This document shows positions 33,547 through 42,123 of a DNA stretch of 64,000 nt, one piece after another. Below the pieces are notes generated by a model that was given only the letters and a program-made list of their open reading frames with translations, was not told the origin of the DNA and did not search any database. The position numbers and the translations under genes were made by a program. The stretch is from Pseudonocardia benzenivorans CB1190 (GTDB lineage Bacteria; Actinomycetota; Actinomycetes; Mycobacteriales; Pseudonocardiaceae): the NCBI RefSeq assembly GCF_000196675.2, contig NC_015312.1, forward strand, positions 5,348,501-5,412,500, written 5' to 3'. Every line of letters starts with the position of its first letter. Position 1 is the first letter of the stretch.

Positions 33547-34535
33547 ACCAGGCTGCCCAGGCCCGCGACGACGCAGTACACCGCGAACGGGCGCAGGGTT
33601 CCGGTGTGGAACCAGCGGCTGAGGAACCGGGCCGACAGGTACGCCGCGACGCCCGCGACCAGGCTGCCGACCAGCGCGGGACCGAGGACGGGGCGCTCGG
33701 CCGCGGTGAACAGGCTCGGCATCTTGAGCAGGCCCGCCGCGAGGATGACCGGCGTCGCCAACAGGAACGCGAAGCGGGCGGCGTCGTCGTGGCGCAGGCC
33801 GCGGCGCAGGGCCGCGACCATCGTGATGCCCGAGCGGCTGATGCCGGGCAGCAGCGCGAGGCTCTGCGCGCCACCGACCACCAGGGCGTCCCGCCAACCC
33901 AGCCGCGAGACCCGGGCGTCGGACCGGTCCTCCGCCGACACGGCCGTGGCCACCCCGGCGCGGCCCGGCGCCACCGCGTGCATGGGCAGCGTCGGCTGCG
34001 CGGAGAAGTCGACGGTGGCCCCCTGCGGCGCGGCCGCGTCGTCGGACGGTGTCGGGGCGGCGGCCGAGTCGTCGGCGGCCGCGCGGCGGCCGCGTTCGAC
34101 GAGCCAGAGCACCAGCCCGTTGACCGCCAGGAACAGCGCGGCCGGGATCGGCTTGCCCAGGACGTCGCGCAGCGGGGCCTCCAGGATCAGTCCGGCGATG
34201 CCGACGGGGATCGTGCCCAGCACGAGCAGCACCCCGATCCGGGCGATCGGTGAGGTGATCCGCCTGCGGCGCAACGACTCCCAGAGGCCGCCGACGATCC
34301 GCACCCAGTCGCGGCGGTAGTGCACGACGAGGGCCAGCGCCGTCGCGACGTGCATCGCGACCAGTACCGCGAGGTACGGCGAACCGGGCCGGGTGACCGA
34401 CAGGTCGGTGGCCCAGTGGCCGCCCACGAGCGCCGGGACCAGGACGCTGTGCCCGAGGCTCGAGACCGGGAACAGCTCGCTGACACCCTGCAGGGCGCCG
34501 ACGACGACGGCCTCCAGGTACGAGATGGTCGACAT
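33522..34535 (-). CDS. uppP: Undecaprenyl-diphosphatase UppP (BacA)
   Basis: 337 aa multi-spanning membrane enzyme that dephosphorylates undecaprenyl diphosphate for peptidoglycan carrier recycling. First motif GVSELFPVSSLGH (19-31 region) and second motif LPGISRSG are present. Between helices, residues about 148-215 are a polar Ala/Asp/Pro-rich insert not seen in short homologues (usual length about 270-280). AGGAGG SD before the ATG. Convergent 25-bp overlap with the histidine kinase gene. Confidence 0.93.
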   Translation of the reverse strand: MSTISYLEAVVVGALQGVSELFPVSSLGHSVLVPALVGGHWATDLSVTRPGSPYLAVLVAMHVATALALVVHYRRDWVRIVGGLWESLRRRRITSPIARIGVLLVLGTIPVGIAGLILEAPLRDVLGKPIPAALFLAVNGLVLWLVERGRRAAADDSAAAPTPSDDAAAPQGATVDFSAQPTLPMHAVAPGRAGVATAVSAEDRSDARVSRLGWRDALVVGGAQSLALLPGISRSGITMVAALRRGLRHDDAARFAFLLATPVILAAGLLKMPSLFTAAERPVLGPALVGSLVAGVAAYLSARFLSRWFHTGTLRPFAVYCVVAGLGSLVYLGLFAG

Positions 34536-34582
34536 CGCTCTCCTCCTGCTGTCGGTGGCGGCTCTCTCACGGCGTCACGCCG

Positions 34583-36070
34583 TCAGTTCACGCAGGGCAC
34601 CCCGTCGGCGGTCAGCGGCGGAGCGGGGGGCGCACCGGGCGCCGCGGACGCGGACGCGCCGGCAGCGGCCTGCGCGGCGGCCGCCGCGGTCGGTCCGCGG
34701 TAGTCCTGCCCGACGACGACCTCCACGTGCCCGGTGGGCAGCGCGTCGTCGGTGACGTCCGGAACGCCGCCGAGCAGCGTCGCCACCTGGGCGGCCGCGG
34801 CGGTGGCTCCCGGGCCGGCCCGCACGACCGTGTGCGTCGTCGCCGCGCTGTTGCCGACCGTTCCCGTCGGCAGGCCCGACGACGCGACCTCACGGGCGAC
34901 CGAGGCGCCCAGGCCGCTGCGGGAGGTGCCGTTCTCGACGTCGACGGTGGCACCGGCGTCGGCGAGCGCGTTCCCCGTCGACGCCGAGGAGGCGGGCGGG
35001 GGCGGCGCGCCCACCCCGGCGACGAATGCCCGCACCGCCGACGGGTCCACCTGCACGGCGTCCCCGTCCGAGGGCGTCCGCAGGTCGACGCTGCCCGTCG
35101 GGATCGTGCGGAACTGGATGTCGCCGCCGGTGCGCCCCTGCAGACCGGAGGCGAAGGTCAGCAGGTCCCAGCCGGGGTCGAGCACGATGTACCGGTCGAC
35201 GGCGTCGATGAGCGACGTCAGCCGGGCCGGGTCGGCGAGCGTGCCGGCCGAGAGCACCTGGTGGGTGAGCGAGGCGAGGAACGCCTGCTGGCGGACGATG
35301 CGGTCGAGGTCGCCACGCGGCAGCCCGTGGCGCTGTCGGACGAACGCGAGCGCCTGCGGGCCCGCGATCGTCTGGGGTCCCGCGGGCAGGTCGATGCCGG
35401 AGTAGCTGTCGCGCGCGGGTGCGTCGAGACACACCTGCACACCCCCGACGGCCTGCGTCATGTCGGCGAACCCGACGAGGTTGAGCTCCGCGTAGTGGTC
35501 GATCGACGCGCCGGTCAGCTGCTCGACGGTCCGGACCAGCTCCTTGCGGCCCGCGTCGGCCTCCTGGACGGCGAGCGCGGCGCCGGTGACCCCCTGGGCC
35601 GACAGCCGGCTCTGTGCGCTCGCCATCGCGCGCGCGTAGGCCGAGTTGATCTTGTGGGTGCCGTAGCCCGGGATCTCCACATAGGAGTCGCGCGGGATCG
35701 AGATCGCCGTGACCGGCGCGGACGTGCTCGCAGGGATGCGCACCAGGATGAGCGTGTCGGTGTCGTTCGTACCCGTGTCGGGTCCCGCGGTGAGCGCGTT
35801 CAGCTCCGCCTGCGGCAGCGGGTTCCCATGGCTGTCGGTGCGGCTGTCGATACCCACCAACAGGATGTCGGTCGCGCCGTCGGCCGTACGGTTGCCGCTG
35901 AGCACGTCGCTGGTGGCGATGCCGCCGTCGAGCCTGCTGTAGGCCGACCACGCGTAGCCCGTGAGGGTCAGCGTGATCGCCGACACGAGTGCGACGACCA
36001 CCCGCACCGTCACACCTGCCCGCGACCCTCCGCGCCGAAATCCGGCGCGAGCCCCTCCCGGGAGCCCCAT
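34583..36070 (-). CDS. LytR-CpsA-Psr (LCP) family cell-wall glycopolymer ligase
   Basis: 495 aa. A TM anchor (about 22-43), then the LCP domain with DTLILVRIP, AISIPRDSYVEIPGYGTHKINSAYA, GVQVCLDAP and FVRQRHGLPRGDLDRIVRQQAFL (conserved Asp/Arg residues binding polyprenyl phosphate). A LytR_C domain follows (VDVENGTSRSGLGASVAREV) and an Ala/Pro-rich tail. It attaches arabinogalactan or similar polymers to peptidoglycan. GAGGT SD supports the ATG at 36070 over a GTG at 36076. It is divergent from ctaG. Confidence 0.93.
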   Translation of the reverse strand: MGLPGGARAGFRRGGSRAGVTVRVVVALVSAITLTLTGYAWSAYSRLDGGIATSDVLSGNRTADGATDILLVGIDSRTDSHGNPLPQAELNALTAGPDTGTNDTDTLILVRIPASTSAPVTAISIPRDSYVEIPGYGTHKINSAYARAMASAQSRLSAQGVTGAALAVQEADAGRKELVRTVEQLTGASIDHYAELNLVGFADMTQAVGGVQVCLDAPARDSYSGIDLPAGPQTIAGPQALAFVRQRHGLPRGDLDRIVRQQAFLASLTHQVLSAGTLADPARLTSLIDAVDRYIVLDPGWDLLTFASGLQGRTGGDIQFRTIPTGSVDLRTPSDGDAVQVDPSAVRAFVAGVGAPPPPASSASTGNALADAGATVDVENGTSRSGLGASVAREVASSGLPTGTVGNSAATTHTVVRAGPGATAAAAQVATLLGGVPDVTDDALPTGHVEVVVGQDYRGPTAAAAAQAAAGASASAAPGAPPAPPLTADGVPCVN

Positions 36071-36076
36071 CGACAC

Positions 36077-36411
36077 CTCACCCGATCACCCGGGGTCGGA
36101 CCCGGGAATCGCGATTCTGACACGCGCTCGGGACGTACCCGCAGCACCCGCCGACCGAATACCGTCGCTTTACCTGGAAATTGCCCCGAGCTGGGCACAA
36201 TTCGTACCGCCGCGACATCCGGACGTCCGGCCGCAAGCCCGCCTTCCAGCAGATTCCCGTCAGACGAGGACGACGGGAAGAGCGGTCGGGGCGCAGATAC
36301 CATCGGCAACCGGGCGACGTAAAAGGGAGGGCCGATGTACGCCACGGCCGCGCCGAAATCGTGGCGGAATTCACGTCGGCGCATCGCGGGAATAGCTGCG
36401 CGAGGTGTTTC
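36077..36411. other. Divergent promoter region, lcp / ctaG
   Basis: About 335 bp between the divergent starts, less GC-rich than the genes around it. I found no clear -35/-10 pair, palindrome or gene in it. Confidence 0.4.
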
Positions 36412-37371
36412 GTGAACGCCCTCGCCGCGGCGCTGCCGCCGCTCACCCTCGGCCGCACGCTGACGTCGTGGCGGGCCGACCCCGGGACGCTGCTCGCCGC
36501 GGTGCTGCTGCTCGGCGGCTACCTCACCGCTCGGGCCCGGCATGCCGGGCCGGCATGGCCGCGGTCGCGGACCGTCTGCTTCGTGCTCGGCGCGGCGAGC
36601 ATCGCGTTCGTCGGCTGCAGCTTCCTCGGCGTGTACGCCGACACCCTGTTCTGGCCACGCGCCGCGCAGAACGTCGTGCTGCTGATGGTCACGCCGCTGC
36701 TGCTGGCGATGGGGTCGCCGGTGCGGCTCGTCGCCGACCTCCTGCCTCCCGGCAGCCGCGCACGCTGGTCGCGCGTGCTGCACTCGGCCCCCGCCCGCGC
36801 GCTGACGTTCCCGCTGGTCGTGACGGTCGTGCTCGTCGTGCCGATGCTGGTCCTGTACCTCAGCCCGCTCTACCCGCTGACGCTGCGCAGCACCGTCGCG
36901 AGCGGGCTGTCCGGCACGATGCTCGTCGTCGCGGGCTGGCTCTACTTCTGGACCCGGCTGCGCGTCGACCCCACCCCGCGCGCCGACCCCTACCTGGTGA
37001 CGTTGTGGATCACCGTGGTCGAGGTCGTCGGCGACGCGGTGCTCGGCCTGGTGCTGTGGCTCGGGCCGCTCGTCGGGGCCGACCACTACCTGGCGCTGCA
37101 CCGCGACTGGGGTCCCGACCTGCGACTGGACCAGGTCCTCGGCGCCGGCGTGCTGTGGGTGGGCGGTGACGTCGTCGGGCTGCCGTTCATCGGGATCGTC
37201 GTCGCCCGGATGACGCGCGAGGACGAGCAGCGCGCCGTCGAGATCGACGCGGAGCTCGACGCCCGGGAGGCCGCCGCCGCGGCGCAGCAGGACGACCCCG
37301 AGGACACCGCCCCGAGTCGCCTCTGGTGGGAGGACGACCCGCAGCTCGCGGAACGCTTCCGCCGCCGCTGA
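36412..37371 (+). CDS. ctaG: CtaG-type cytochrome c oxidase assembly protein
   Basis: 319 aa with about seven TM helices. RAAQNVVLLMVTPLLLAMGSPVRL matches the caa3_CtaG family (long signature abbreviated), as do YLSPLYPLTLRST and the HRDWGPD loop. These proteins help insert copper in bacterial oxidases. The GTG at 36412 has a GAGGT SD; the longer frame upstream is compositionally noncoding. C-terminus is acidic/basic and soluble. ctaD in this window is 29 kb away, so no operon link. Confidence 0.88.
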   Translation: MNALAAALPPLTLGRTLTSWRADPGTLLAAVLLLGGYLTARARHAGPAWPRSRTVCFVLGAASIAFVGCSFLGVYADTLFWPRAAQNVVLLMVTPLLLAMGSPVRLVADLLPPGSRARWSRVLHSAPARALTFPLVVTVVLVVPMLVLYLSPLYPLTLRSTVASGLSGTMLVVAGWLYFWTRLRVDPTPRADPYLVTLWITVVEVVGDAVLGLVLWLGPLVGADHYLALHRDWGPDLRLDQVLGAGVLWVGGDVVGLPFIGIVVARMTREDEQRAVEIDAELDAREAAAAAQQDDPEDTAPSRLWWEDDPQLAERFRRR

Positions 37372-37397
37372 GGGGCCCGCCGGTCCCCGGCCTCCAC

Positions 37398-37447
37398 GCG
37401 CGACCTCACCGTCGTCCACTCGCGCCGCGGGAGCGCTCGGGTTGCGG
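37398..37447. repeat. 50-bp stem-loop repeat, copy 3 (partly decayed)
   Basis: GCGCGACCTCACCGTCGTCC at the left, ending CGGGTTGCGG at the right, with the right stem less conserved. It has the same 50-bp length as the copies at 27.2 and 43.8 kb and lies between ctaG and a glycosyltransferase gene. Confidence 0.75.
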
Positions 37448-37545
37448 CCGGCGTCTCGCGCGGAACCGTGGCGTCGTCTCCGCTCACAGCTCGCGCACAG
37501 GACGACCACAAGGCGAGGACAGGGAACGTCGACATCGTCGTGCCC

Positions 37546-38808
37546 ATGAGCCTCGACACCGCCGATCCGGCTGTGTTCCCCGCGCCCGTGCCGGGTCCGG
37601 GCGGGCACGTCGTGCTCGACGTCGTCGTCCCCGTGTACAACGAGGAACGCGATCTCGAGCCGTCGGTCCGCCGGCTGCACGCACACCTGCGCGGGTCGTT
37701 CCCCTACCCGTTCCGCATCACGATCGCCGACAACGCGAGCGTCGACGCCACCCCGCGCATCGCGGCGGCGCTCGCCGAGGAGATCCCCGAGGTCGCAGCC
37801 GTCCGGCTGGAGCTCAAGGGCCGCGGCCGGGCCCTGCGCAGCGTCTGGGGTGCGTCCGACGCACAGGTGCTGGCCTACTGCGACGTCGACCTCTCGACGG
37901 ACCTCGCCGCGCTGCTCCCGCTCGTCGCGCCGCTGCTGTCCGGACACTCCGACCTCGCGATCGGCACCCGGCTGGGCCGGGGCTCGCGCGTCGTGCGCGG
38001 CGCGAGGCGCGAGTTCATCTCCCGCTGCTACAACCTGCTCCTGCGCGGCACGCTGGCCGCCGGGTTCTCCGACGCGCAGTGCGGGTTCAAGGCGATCCGG
38101 CGCGACGTCGCGGCCCGGCTGCTGCCGTTGGTCGAGGACACCGGGTGGTTCTTCGACACCGAGCTGCTCGTGCTCGCCGAGCGGGCCGGGCTGCGCATCC
38201 ACGAGGTGCCCGTCGACTGGGTCGACGACCCCGACTCCCGCGTCGACATCGTCGCGACGGCCAAGGCCGACCTGCGCGGGATCGTCCGCGTCGGGCGCGC
38301 GCTGGCGTCGGGGCGCCTGCCGGTGAGCGAGCTGCGGGCGAGCCTGGGCCGCGCCCCGCTCGAGGTGCCCGGGGTCCCCCTGGGGATGACGGGCCAGCTG
38401 GCCCGGTTCGCCGCGATCGGCGTCGCCAGCACGCTGGCGAACCTGCTGCTCTACGTGCTGCTGCGCGGGATGATGGGCGCGATCGCGGCCAATATCCTCG
38501 CGCTGCTGCTGACGACGTTCGCCAACACCGCGGCCAACCGTCGGCTGACGTTCGGCGTCCGCGGCCGCGCCGGCGCGGGGCGCCACCAGTTCCAGGGACT
38601 CGTGGTGTTCGGTCTCGGCCTCGGCCTGACGACGGGCGCGCTCGCCCTCCTCGGTTCCCTCGCGCCGGGGGCGGGCCGCTCCACCGAGCTCGCCGTCATC
38701 GTGCTGGCCAACGCCGTGGCCACCGTGCTGCGGTTCGTCCTGTTCCGCTCCTGGATATTCCGCGCCCGCCGCCCGGCGGCCGACCCCGTACCGGAGACCT
38801 CCGCATGA
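37546..38808 (+). CDS. GT2 polyprenol-phosphate glycosyltransferase fused to GtrA domain
   Basis: 420 aa. Residues 20-250 form a GT-A glycosyltransferase family 2 domain of the dolichyl-phosphate mannosyl/glucosyltransferase type: VVPVYNEERDLE, ADNASVDATP, CDVDLSTDL (DxD-like), CGFKAIRR. Residues 290-405 form a four-helix GtrA domain (LARFAAIGVASTLANLLLYVLL), which flips the polyprenol-linked sugar. ATG 37546 preferred; a GTG at 37468 would add 26 residues. Its stop overlaps the next gene by ATGA. The repeat at 37398 precedes it. Confidence 0.88.
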   Translation: MSLDTADPAVFPAPVPGPGGHVVLDVVVPVYNEERDLEPSVRRLHAHLRGSFPYPFRITIADNASVDATPRIAAALAEEIPEVAAVRLELKGRGRALRSVWGASDAQVLAYCDVDLSTDLAALLPLVAPLLSGHSDLAIGTRLGRGSRVVRGARREFISRCYNLLLRGTLAAGFSDAQCGFKAIRRDVAARLLPLVEDTGWFFDTELLVLAERAGLRIHEVPVDWVDDPDSRVDIVATAKADLRGIVRVGRALASGRLPVSELRASLGRAPLEVPGVPLGMTGQLARFAAIGVASTLANLLLYVLLRGMMGAIAANILALLLTTFANTAANRRLTFGVRGRAGAGRHQFQGLVVFGLGLGLTTGALALLGSLAPGAGRSTELAVIVLANAVATVLRFVLFRSWIFRARRPAADPVPETSA

Positions 38809-40928
38809 CCACCACGCTCGACACCGGGGTCGGGGCCCAGGCCGATCCCGGGCCCGCCCCCGCGGCCCGCCGCCGTCCCCGCTGGGAGCTCCCCGCGCTC
38901 GCGGCCGTGCTCGTCGCGACAGCAGTGCTCTACCTCTGGGACATCACGGCGTCCGGCTACGCGAACTCGTTCTACGCCGCGGCCGTGCAGGCCGGCACGC
39001 AGAGCTGGAAGGCGTTCTTCTTCGGCTCGCTCGACGCCGGCAACGCGATCACCGTGGACAAGCCGCCCGCGTCGCTGTGGGTGATGGCCCTGTCGGGCCG
39101 GATCTTCGGCTTCTCGTCGGCGAGCCTGCTGGTCCCGCAGGCCCTGATGGCCGTCGGGGTCGTCGCGTTGCTGTGGGCGACGGTCCGGCGGATCGCGGGT
39201 CCCACCGCGGGCCTGGTCGCGGGTGTGCTGTTCGCGCTCACCCCTGTCGCCGTGCTGATGTTCAGGTTCGACAACCCCGACGCCCTGCTCGTCCTGCTGA
39301 TGGTCGCGGCGGCCTACGCGACGACCCGGGCGATCGAGAGGGCGGGCCTGCGCTGGCTGGTGCTGGCCGGCGTGCTGATCGGCTTCGCGTTCCTGACGAA
39401 GATGCTGCAGGGCTTCCTGGTCGTGCCGGGGATGGCGCTGGCGTACCTGTGGGCGGCGCCGACGACCGTCGGCAAGCGGGTCCTGCACCTGCTCGCCGCG
39501 GGACTGGCGATCGTCGTGTCCGCAGGGTGGTGGCTGCTCGCCGTCGCGCTGTGGCCGGCGGCCGACCGGCCCTACATCGGCGGTTCGACGAACAACAGTC
39601 CGCTGGAGCTGGCCTTCGGCTACAACGGCCTCGGCCGCATCTTCGGGGGCGAGGGCAACGGCGGCGGGTTCGCGGGCCGCGCCCTGCCCGGTGGGGCCGA
39701 GGCGTTCCGCGGTGGTGGGGGCGGTCCCGGCGGCCTGTTCGGCGGTCAGACGGGCCTCGGGCGGCTGTTCGGCACCGAGATCGGCGGGCAGATCAGCTGG
39801 CTGCTGCCGGCGGCGCTGGTCCTGCTCGTCACCGGGCTGTGGCTGACCCGCGGTGCCGCGCGGACCGACCGCACCCGGGCGGCACTGCTGCTGTGGGGCG
39901 GCTGGACCGTCGTGACGATCCTGGTGTTCTCCTTCATGGAGGGCACGTTCCACCCCTACTACACGGTCGCGCTGGCGCCCGCGATCGCGGCGCTCGTCGC
40001 GCTCGGCGGCCGGGAGGCGTGGCGGGCACGCGGCACCTGGACCGGCCGCGCCGTGCTCGCCGCGACGGCGGCCCTCACCGCGGCGTGGGCGTTCGTGCTG
40101 CTGGGCCGGTCGCCGGAGTTCGTGCCGTGGCTGCGCTGGGTCGTGCTCGTCGGCGGGATCGGCGCCGCGGTGGTGCTGCTCGTCCCGGCCGGCGGGCGGC
40201 GCCGGCTCGCCGTCGTGGCGGGGGCCGCGGTCCTGCTGGGCGTCGCGGGGCCGGGGGCCTACGCCGTCGAGACCGCGGGGACACCGCACACCGGCTCCGT
40301 CCCGTCGGCCGGTCCGGCCACCGCAGGCGACCGCGGCGGGTTCGGCAGGTTCGGTTCGGACGTCGGCGACTCCGGCCGCGTCGGGCGGGACGGTCGGGAG
40401 GGCGCCGGCGCCGCCCTGGGGAGCGGCGGCGCCGGCGCCGGGGAGGCCGCGCCGGGAGGCCTCCCCGGTGGCTCCGTCGGCTTCGGTGGCTTCCCCGGGT
40501 TCGGTGGCTTCGGCGGCGGTCCCGGCGCGGAGACCTCGGATCCCGCGCTCACCGACCTGATCGGGGGCGCCTCGGGATACCGGTGGGCGGCGGCGACGCT
40601 CGGCGCGCAGGGTGCGGCGTCGCTGGAGCTCGCGACGGGCCTGTCCGTCATGGCGATCGGCGGCTTCACCGGCTCGGACCCGTCGCCGACGCCGGAGCAG
40701 TTCCAGGCGTGGGTGTCGGCGGGCCAGGTGCACTACTTCGTCGCGGGCGGGGCGGGTGACCACGCGGCCCGCGGCGGCGACACCGCGGGCGTGCCGGCGG
40801 GTGGCCCGGGTGGCCCGGGTGAGGGCCGCGGCACGGGCGCACAGATTCAGGAATGGGTCGAGCAGCACTTCACCGCGACGACGGTGGGCGGACGGACGGT
40901 CTACGACCTGACCAGGCCCACCGCCTGA
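38805..40928 (+). CDS. GT39/ArnT-like membrane glycosyltransferase
   Basis: 707 aa. About 12 TM helices; the N-terminal loop GNAITVDKPPASLWV and the RFDNPDALLVLLMVAAAY region fit the PMT/ArnT family of polyprenol-phosphate-sugar transferases. It likely uses the sugar made and flipped by the previous gene product. Two stretches are glycine-rich (about residues 285-325 and 530-575), the latter with GFGGFPGFGGFGGG. The periplasmic C-terminal domain is unrecognised. Translationally coupled to the GT2-GtrA gene. Confidence 0.88.
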   Translation: MTTTLDTGVGAQADPGPAPAARRRPRWELPALAAVLVATAVLYLWDITASGYANSFYAAAVQAGTQSWKAFFFGSLDAGNAITVDKPPASLWVMALSGRIFGFSSASLLVPQALMAVGVVALLWATVRRIAGPTAGLVAGVLFALTPVAVLMFRFDNPDALLVLLMVAAAYATTRAIERAGLRWLVLAGVLIGFAFLTKMLQGFLVVPGMALAYLWAAPTTVGKRVLHLLAAGLAIVVSAGWWLLAVALWPAADRPYIGGSTNNSPLELAFGYNGLGRIFGGEGNGGGFAGRALPGGAEAFRGGGGGPGGLFGGQTGLGRLFGTEIGGQISWLLPAALVLLVTGLWLTRGAARTDRTRAALLLWGGWTVVTILVFSFMEGTFHPYYTVALAPAIAALVALGGREAWRARGTWTGRAVLAATAALTAAWAFVLLGRSPEFVPWLRWVVLVGGIGAAVVLLVPAGGRRRLAVVAGAAVLLGVAGPGAYAVETAGTPHTGSVPSAGPATAGDRGGFGRFGSDVGDSGRVGRDGREGAGAALGSGGAGAGEAAPGGLPGGSVGFGGFPGFGGFGGGPGAETSDPALTDLIGGASGYRWAAATLGAQGAASLELATGLSVMAIGGFTGSDPSPTPEQFQAWVSAGQVHYFVAGGAGDHAARGGDTAGVPAGGPGGPGEGRGTGAQIQEWVEQHFTATTVGGRTVYDLTRPTA

Positions 40929-40985
40929 GGCGGGTGCCCAGCGGCGCGACGGGGTCCGGTGCCCGCCGCGTCGCTGACCCGCCCG

Positions 40986-41564
40986 TCAGCGGGTCCCGTC
41001 CTCCCACAGCCGCACGAACCGCTCGAAGGCCCGGTCGACGGCGTCCCGCTCGCCGGTGGCGAGCAGGTCGAGCAGCAGTCCCCGCACGACGGCCACACCC
41101 AGCCGGACGTCGGTGCGGGCCTCGTCGAGCGTGGCCCCGAGACGCTCGTGCGCCGCCCGGGCCGACGGCTCGACCCACCGCGCGATGTCGCCGTCGAGCA
41201 GTCGCGCGGCCGGCTCCTCCCCGGCGAGCCCGCGGGCGTAGAGGGCGAAGAAGAGGCGGACGTTGGGCGCGAGCGCGGGGTGGGAGACCTGCGCCCACAG
41301 CGCCCGCATCTGGTCGGCCGGCGACATCCCGGTGTCGGCGGCGAGCAGCGCGGCGGTCTGCTGCTGCGCGGCCTCGACCGCCTGCACGACGGCCAGCACC
41401 AGCCCGTCGCGCGACCCGAAGTGGTAGCTGAGCATCCGGTGGCTGGTCCCGACGGCCTCGGCCACCGCCCGCAGGGACAGGTCGCCCGCGCCGGTCGTCG
41501 CGAGATGGTCGAGGACCGCGGCGAGCAGCTCGTCACGACGGGACAGCGGCGGCGCATCGGTCAC
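40986..41564 (-). CDS. TetR family transcriptional regulator
   Basis: 192 aa. HTH (LLAAVLDHLATTGAGDLSLRAVAEAVGTSHRMLSYHFGSRDGL in pattern) followed by a TetR_C domain. The GTG at 41564 is exactly 6 nt after TACGGT on the reverse strand (41571-41576). Two 14-bp palindromes GTACCA-N2-TGGTAC lie between this gene and the divergent SRPBCC gene, so local autoregulation is very likely. Confidence 0.9.
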   Translation of the reverse strand: MTDAPPLSRRDELLAAVLDHLATTGAGDLSLRAVAEAVGTSHRMLSYHFGSRDGLVLAVVQAVEAAQQQTAALLAADTGMSPADQMRALWAQVSHPALAPNVRLFFALYARGLAGEEPAARLLDGDIARWVEPSARAAHERLGATLDEARTDVRLGVAVVRGLLLDLLATGERDAVDRAFERFVRLWEDGTR

Positions 41565-41573
41565 CCCTGGACC

Positions 41574-41605
41574 GTACCAAGTGGTACATGTACCATCTGG
41601 TACAT
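41574..41605. promoter_or_regulatory. Double operator of TetR / SRPBCC divergent promoters
   Basis: GTACCA-AG-TGGTAC (41574-41587) and ATGTACCA-TC-TGGTACAT (41588-41605), 16 bp apart. The second contains the -10 (TACCAT, 41591-41596) of the rightward gene and reaches its ATG; the first overlaps the -10 of the TetR gene. A bound TetR would block both. Confidence 0.8.
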
Positions 41606-42050
41606 GCGTACCGGGAGGATCGACGTCCAGGTGACCAGCGACGCTCCGCCGTCGGAGGTGTTCGCCCTGCTGCACGACGTCACGACGTGGCCGGAGTGGG
41701 CCGACTTCGCGACCGCCCGGCTGGAACGCCCGGGCGCCCCCGACCCCAACGGCGTCGGCGCGATCCGCGCGTTCACCGGGCACGCGAACACGCGCGAGGA
41801 GGTCGTCGCCGTCGAGCAGGACCGGCACCTCGGCTACGTCCTGCTCTCGGGCATCCCGATCCGCGACTACCGCGCCGATGTCCGGCTCACCCCGACCTCC
41901 TCCGGAGGCACCGAGATCTCCTGGCGGTCGTCGTTCCGGGCCAAGGTCCCCGGGACGACGGGGCTGATCGAGAAGCGGCTCGGCGCCTTCATCGCCGACA
42001 CGGCCGCACGCCTGGCCGCCGCCGCGGCCTCCCACCGCACCAGCGCGTGA
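41604..42050 (+). CDS. SRPBCC (polyketide cyclase/START) family protein
   Basis: 148 aa. Helix-grip pattern: RTGRIDVQVTSDAPPSEVFALLHDV, TWPEWADF, GAIRAFTGHANTREEVV, GYVLLSG, and a final helix LIEKRLGAFIADTAARL. A lipid- or aromatic-binding small protein. The ATG is 7 nt after TACCAT and inside the operator, so expression is leaderless and tightly controlled by the divergent TetR. Followed by an acyl-CoA synthetase gene 73 bp on. Confidence 0.85.
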   Translation: MRTGRIDVQVTSDAPPSEVFALLHDVTTWPEWADFATARLERPGAPDPNGVGAIRAFTGHANTREEVVAVEQDRHLGYVLLSGIPIRDYRADVRLTPTSSGGTEISWRSSFRAKVPGTTGLIEKRLGAFIADTAARLAAAAASHRTSA

Positions 42051-42123
42051 CCCATGCGTGACCCGGCCCCGGGGGCCGCGGGTGGGGTGTGCGGGCCCGG
42101 CGGCGGTCGGTGACACTGGCGGG

